From positions 1 to 6,137 of the forward strand of contig DUVO01000053.1 in NCBI GenBank assembly GCA_012841005.1: DNA of 6,137 bases, read 5' to 3'. Below the pieces are notes generated by a model, which made no database searches, was not told the origin of the DNA, and was given only the letters and a program-made list of their open reading frames with translations. Position numbers and translations under genes: made by a program. Below, one piece after another: positions 4,993 through 6,137 of the stretch; the first letter of the stretch is position 1; each line of letters starts with the position of its first letter. This DNA is from Bacillota bacterium (GTDB taxonomy: Bacteria; Bacillota; DTU030).

Positions 4993-6137
4993 CTAGGAAT
5001 CAACACCGGCTTTTTGGGTCCTGGAAACACCAATTTTACTCAGGACAGTGGCAACTACTAAAAGTCCAAGCCCTGCAATATCTGTGTATAGACCTGGCTG
5101 CAGCAGAGCAAGGGCAGAGGCAAAGAAAAGGAAACGGGTGAATCCCCCAATTTTCCTGCCGAGCCAGCCCACAATTGATGCTGCCAGGGCGAGGCAACCG
5201 ATCAAGGCCGTTACGACAGCAAAGATTGTCGCCCCCGGTGTGCCCATCAATAGTAGTTCGGGGGAAAAGACAAACATAAAGGGGATAATAAAGGACACTG
5301 CCGCCAGCTTAACTGCGGTAATCCCTGTCTGGATGGGGTCAGATCCGGCAATTCCTGCCGCTGCATAGGTAGAGAGGGCTACCGGCGGGGTAATGGTAGA
5401 AAGGGCGCCAAAGTAAAGAATAAACAGGTGGGCCGGTAAAACATCGACCCCCATGTTCACAAGGGCTGGAGCGCCCAACACAGCCAGGACCAAATAGGCC
5501 GCCGTTGTTGGCAGACCCATCCCCATGACCAGAGAAACCAGCATAGTCAGGGGCAGTGCCAGGAACACTCGCCCCATAGATAGTTCTACAATCAGTCGGG
5601 ACATCTTAACGCCCAATCCAGTCAAGGTAACAATTCCAATAATAATTCCAGCACAGGCACAGGCAGCCGAAATGGACCGGGCAGTCTTGGCCGTTTTATA
5701 AAAGGCATCCCCGAAATCACGGGGGGTAAAACGGGTCTCCTTCCGGAAAAAACTAATAGCAATAGTAATAAAGAAAGCATATATTCCGGCCTTCATGGCG
5801 CTGTCGCCTTTAACGAGAATATGGATCAGGACAATCAGGGGCAGCAGGTAGTAAAAACCCTCTTTGAAGACTGTGGCTAATTTGGGCAGTTCCTCTGACT
5901 GCATAGGCTGCATATTCATTTTTTTGGCCTCAAGGTAGACTGCCATGGCAATGGAAACAAAATATAAAATGGCCGGCAGAAGAGCCGCCTTCGCAATTTC
6001 AATGTATTTAACCCCAATCATCTCCGCCATCAGGAAGGCTACCGCTCCCATAACCGGGGGCATTATCTGTCCACCGTTGGACGCTACGGCTTCGACAGCG
6101 GCCGCAAAATCGGGACGAAAACCTGTCTTTTTCATTA
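4993..6137 (-). CDS. TRAP transporter fused permease (4TM/12TM type), C-terminal part, 5' end beyond window
   Basis: This is the membrane component of a TRAP (usually TAXI-type) importer, which takes up carboxylates with sodium or proton symport together with an extracellular binding protein. About 380 C-terminal residues are present. The frame continues through the right edge: the partial codon before MKKTGF can encode Leu, matching the family's 'PLMKK/R-x-G' stretch, so this Met is internal. Family marks are 'ASNGGQIMPPVMGAVAFLMA' (18-37), 'GMGLPTTAAYLVLAVLGAPA' (205-224) and 'HLFILYFGALSTITPPVALS' (236-255). Many hydrophobic helices follow, for example 47-69, 93-108, 115-130, 157-175 and 189-207. 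Neighbour ubiD starts 126 bases downstream in the same direction, suggesting it imports the acid that UbiD works on (inference). The binding-protein gene should lie to the right. Confidence 0.93.
   Translation of the reverse strand, partial: MKKTGFRPDFAAAVEAVASNGGQIMPPVMGAVAFLMAEMIGVKYIEIAKAALLPAILYFVSIAMAVYLEAKKMNMQPMQSEELPKLATVFKEGFYYLLPLIVLIHILVKGDSAMKAGIYAFFITIAISFFRKETRFTPRDFGDAFYKTAKTARSISAACACAGIIIGIVTLTGLGVKMSRLIVELSMGRVFLALPLTMLVSLVMGMGLPTTAAYLVLAVLGAPALVNMGVDVLPAHLFILYFGALSTITPPVALSTYAAAGIAGSDPIQTGITAVKLAAVSFIIPFMFVFSPELLLMGTPGATIFAVVTALIGCLALAASIVGWLGRKIGGFTRFLFFASALALLQPGLYTDIAGLGLLVVATVLSKIGVSRTQKAGVDS

Noticed and set aside
1..6137. CRISPR arrays, tRNA or rRNA genes, insertion sequences
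   Set aside because: I saw no regularly spaced direct repeats, no tRNA-like cloverleaf, no rRNA motifs and no transposase-like reading frame or terminal inverted repeats.

Overview
The window reads as a piece of a moderately GC-rich, low-GC-type Gram-positive (Firmicutes/Bacillota) anaerobe. A thermophilic acetogen of the Moorella type would fit. The reasons are GTG starts behind strong GGAGG ribosome sites, a PyrR-type RNA attenuator, a class-1B-like pyrD remnant, and a non-oxidative UbiD/UbiX decarboxylation module beside a TRAP carboxylate transporter. The genus is an inference; the phylum-level call is firmer. All genes lie on the minus strand, so transcription runs from the right end to the left.

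Layout in transcription order. (1) 6137-4993: the C-terminal part of a fused TRAP transporter permease, cut by the window edge. (2) 4866-3490: a UbiD-family prenyl-FMN decarboxylase with its own candidate promoter and a strong terminator behind it (3366-3425). (3) 3204-2734: an Lrp/AsnC regulator, with a perfect 15-bp palindrome about 100 bp upstream. (4) about 2715-1995: a decayed, 5'-truncated pyrD (dihydroorotate dehydrogenase) pseudogene with in-frame stops and no catalytic Cys. (5) 1983-1387: UbiX, the flavin prenyltransferase that makes the UbiD cofactor. (6) 1403-1008: an LpdD-like small protein, probably a prenyl-FMN accessory factor, overlapping ubiX by 17 bp. (7) 1011-769: a doubtful small Cys-containing ORF. 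(8) 787-539: a MoaD/ThiS-like protein ending in Gly-Gly. (9) 516-238: a sigma-A-like promoter and a complete PyrR-type attenuator. (10) 237-1: the first 79 codons of pyrF.

Likely joint function. TRAP permease, UbiD, UbiX and LpdD-like protein together look like uptake and decarboxylation (or the reverse carboxylation) of an aromatic or unsaturated carboxylic acid, with the Lrp protein as probable local regulator. Moorella thermoacetica is known to decarboxylate aromatic acids such as vanillate and 4-hydroxybenzoate inducibly, which fits but does not fix the substrate here. The pyrimidine part (dead pyrD, then a separately regulated pyrF) flanks and interrupts this module, suggesting rearrangement of a pyr locus.

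Most notable observations: the UbiD carries Gln where the metal-binding His of characterised UbiD enzymes is expected; the PyrR attenuator sits directly in front of pyrF and may also end transcripts of the decarboxylase accessory operon; a GG-tailed ubiquitin-like protein is placed in a UbiX operon; and palindromic elements occur upstream of both lrp and ubiD.
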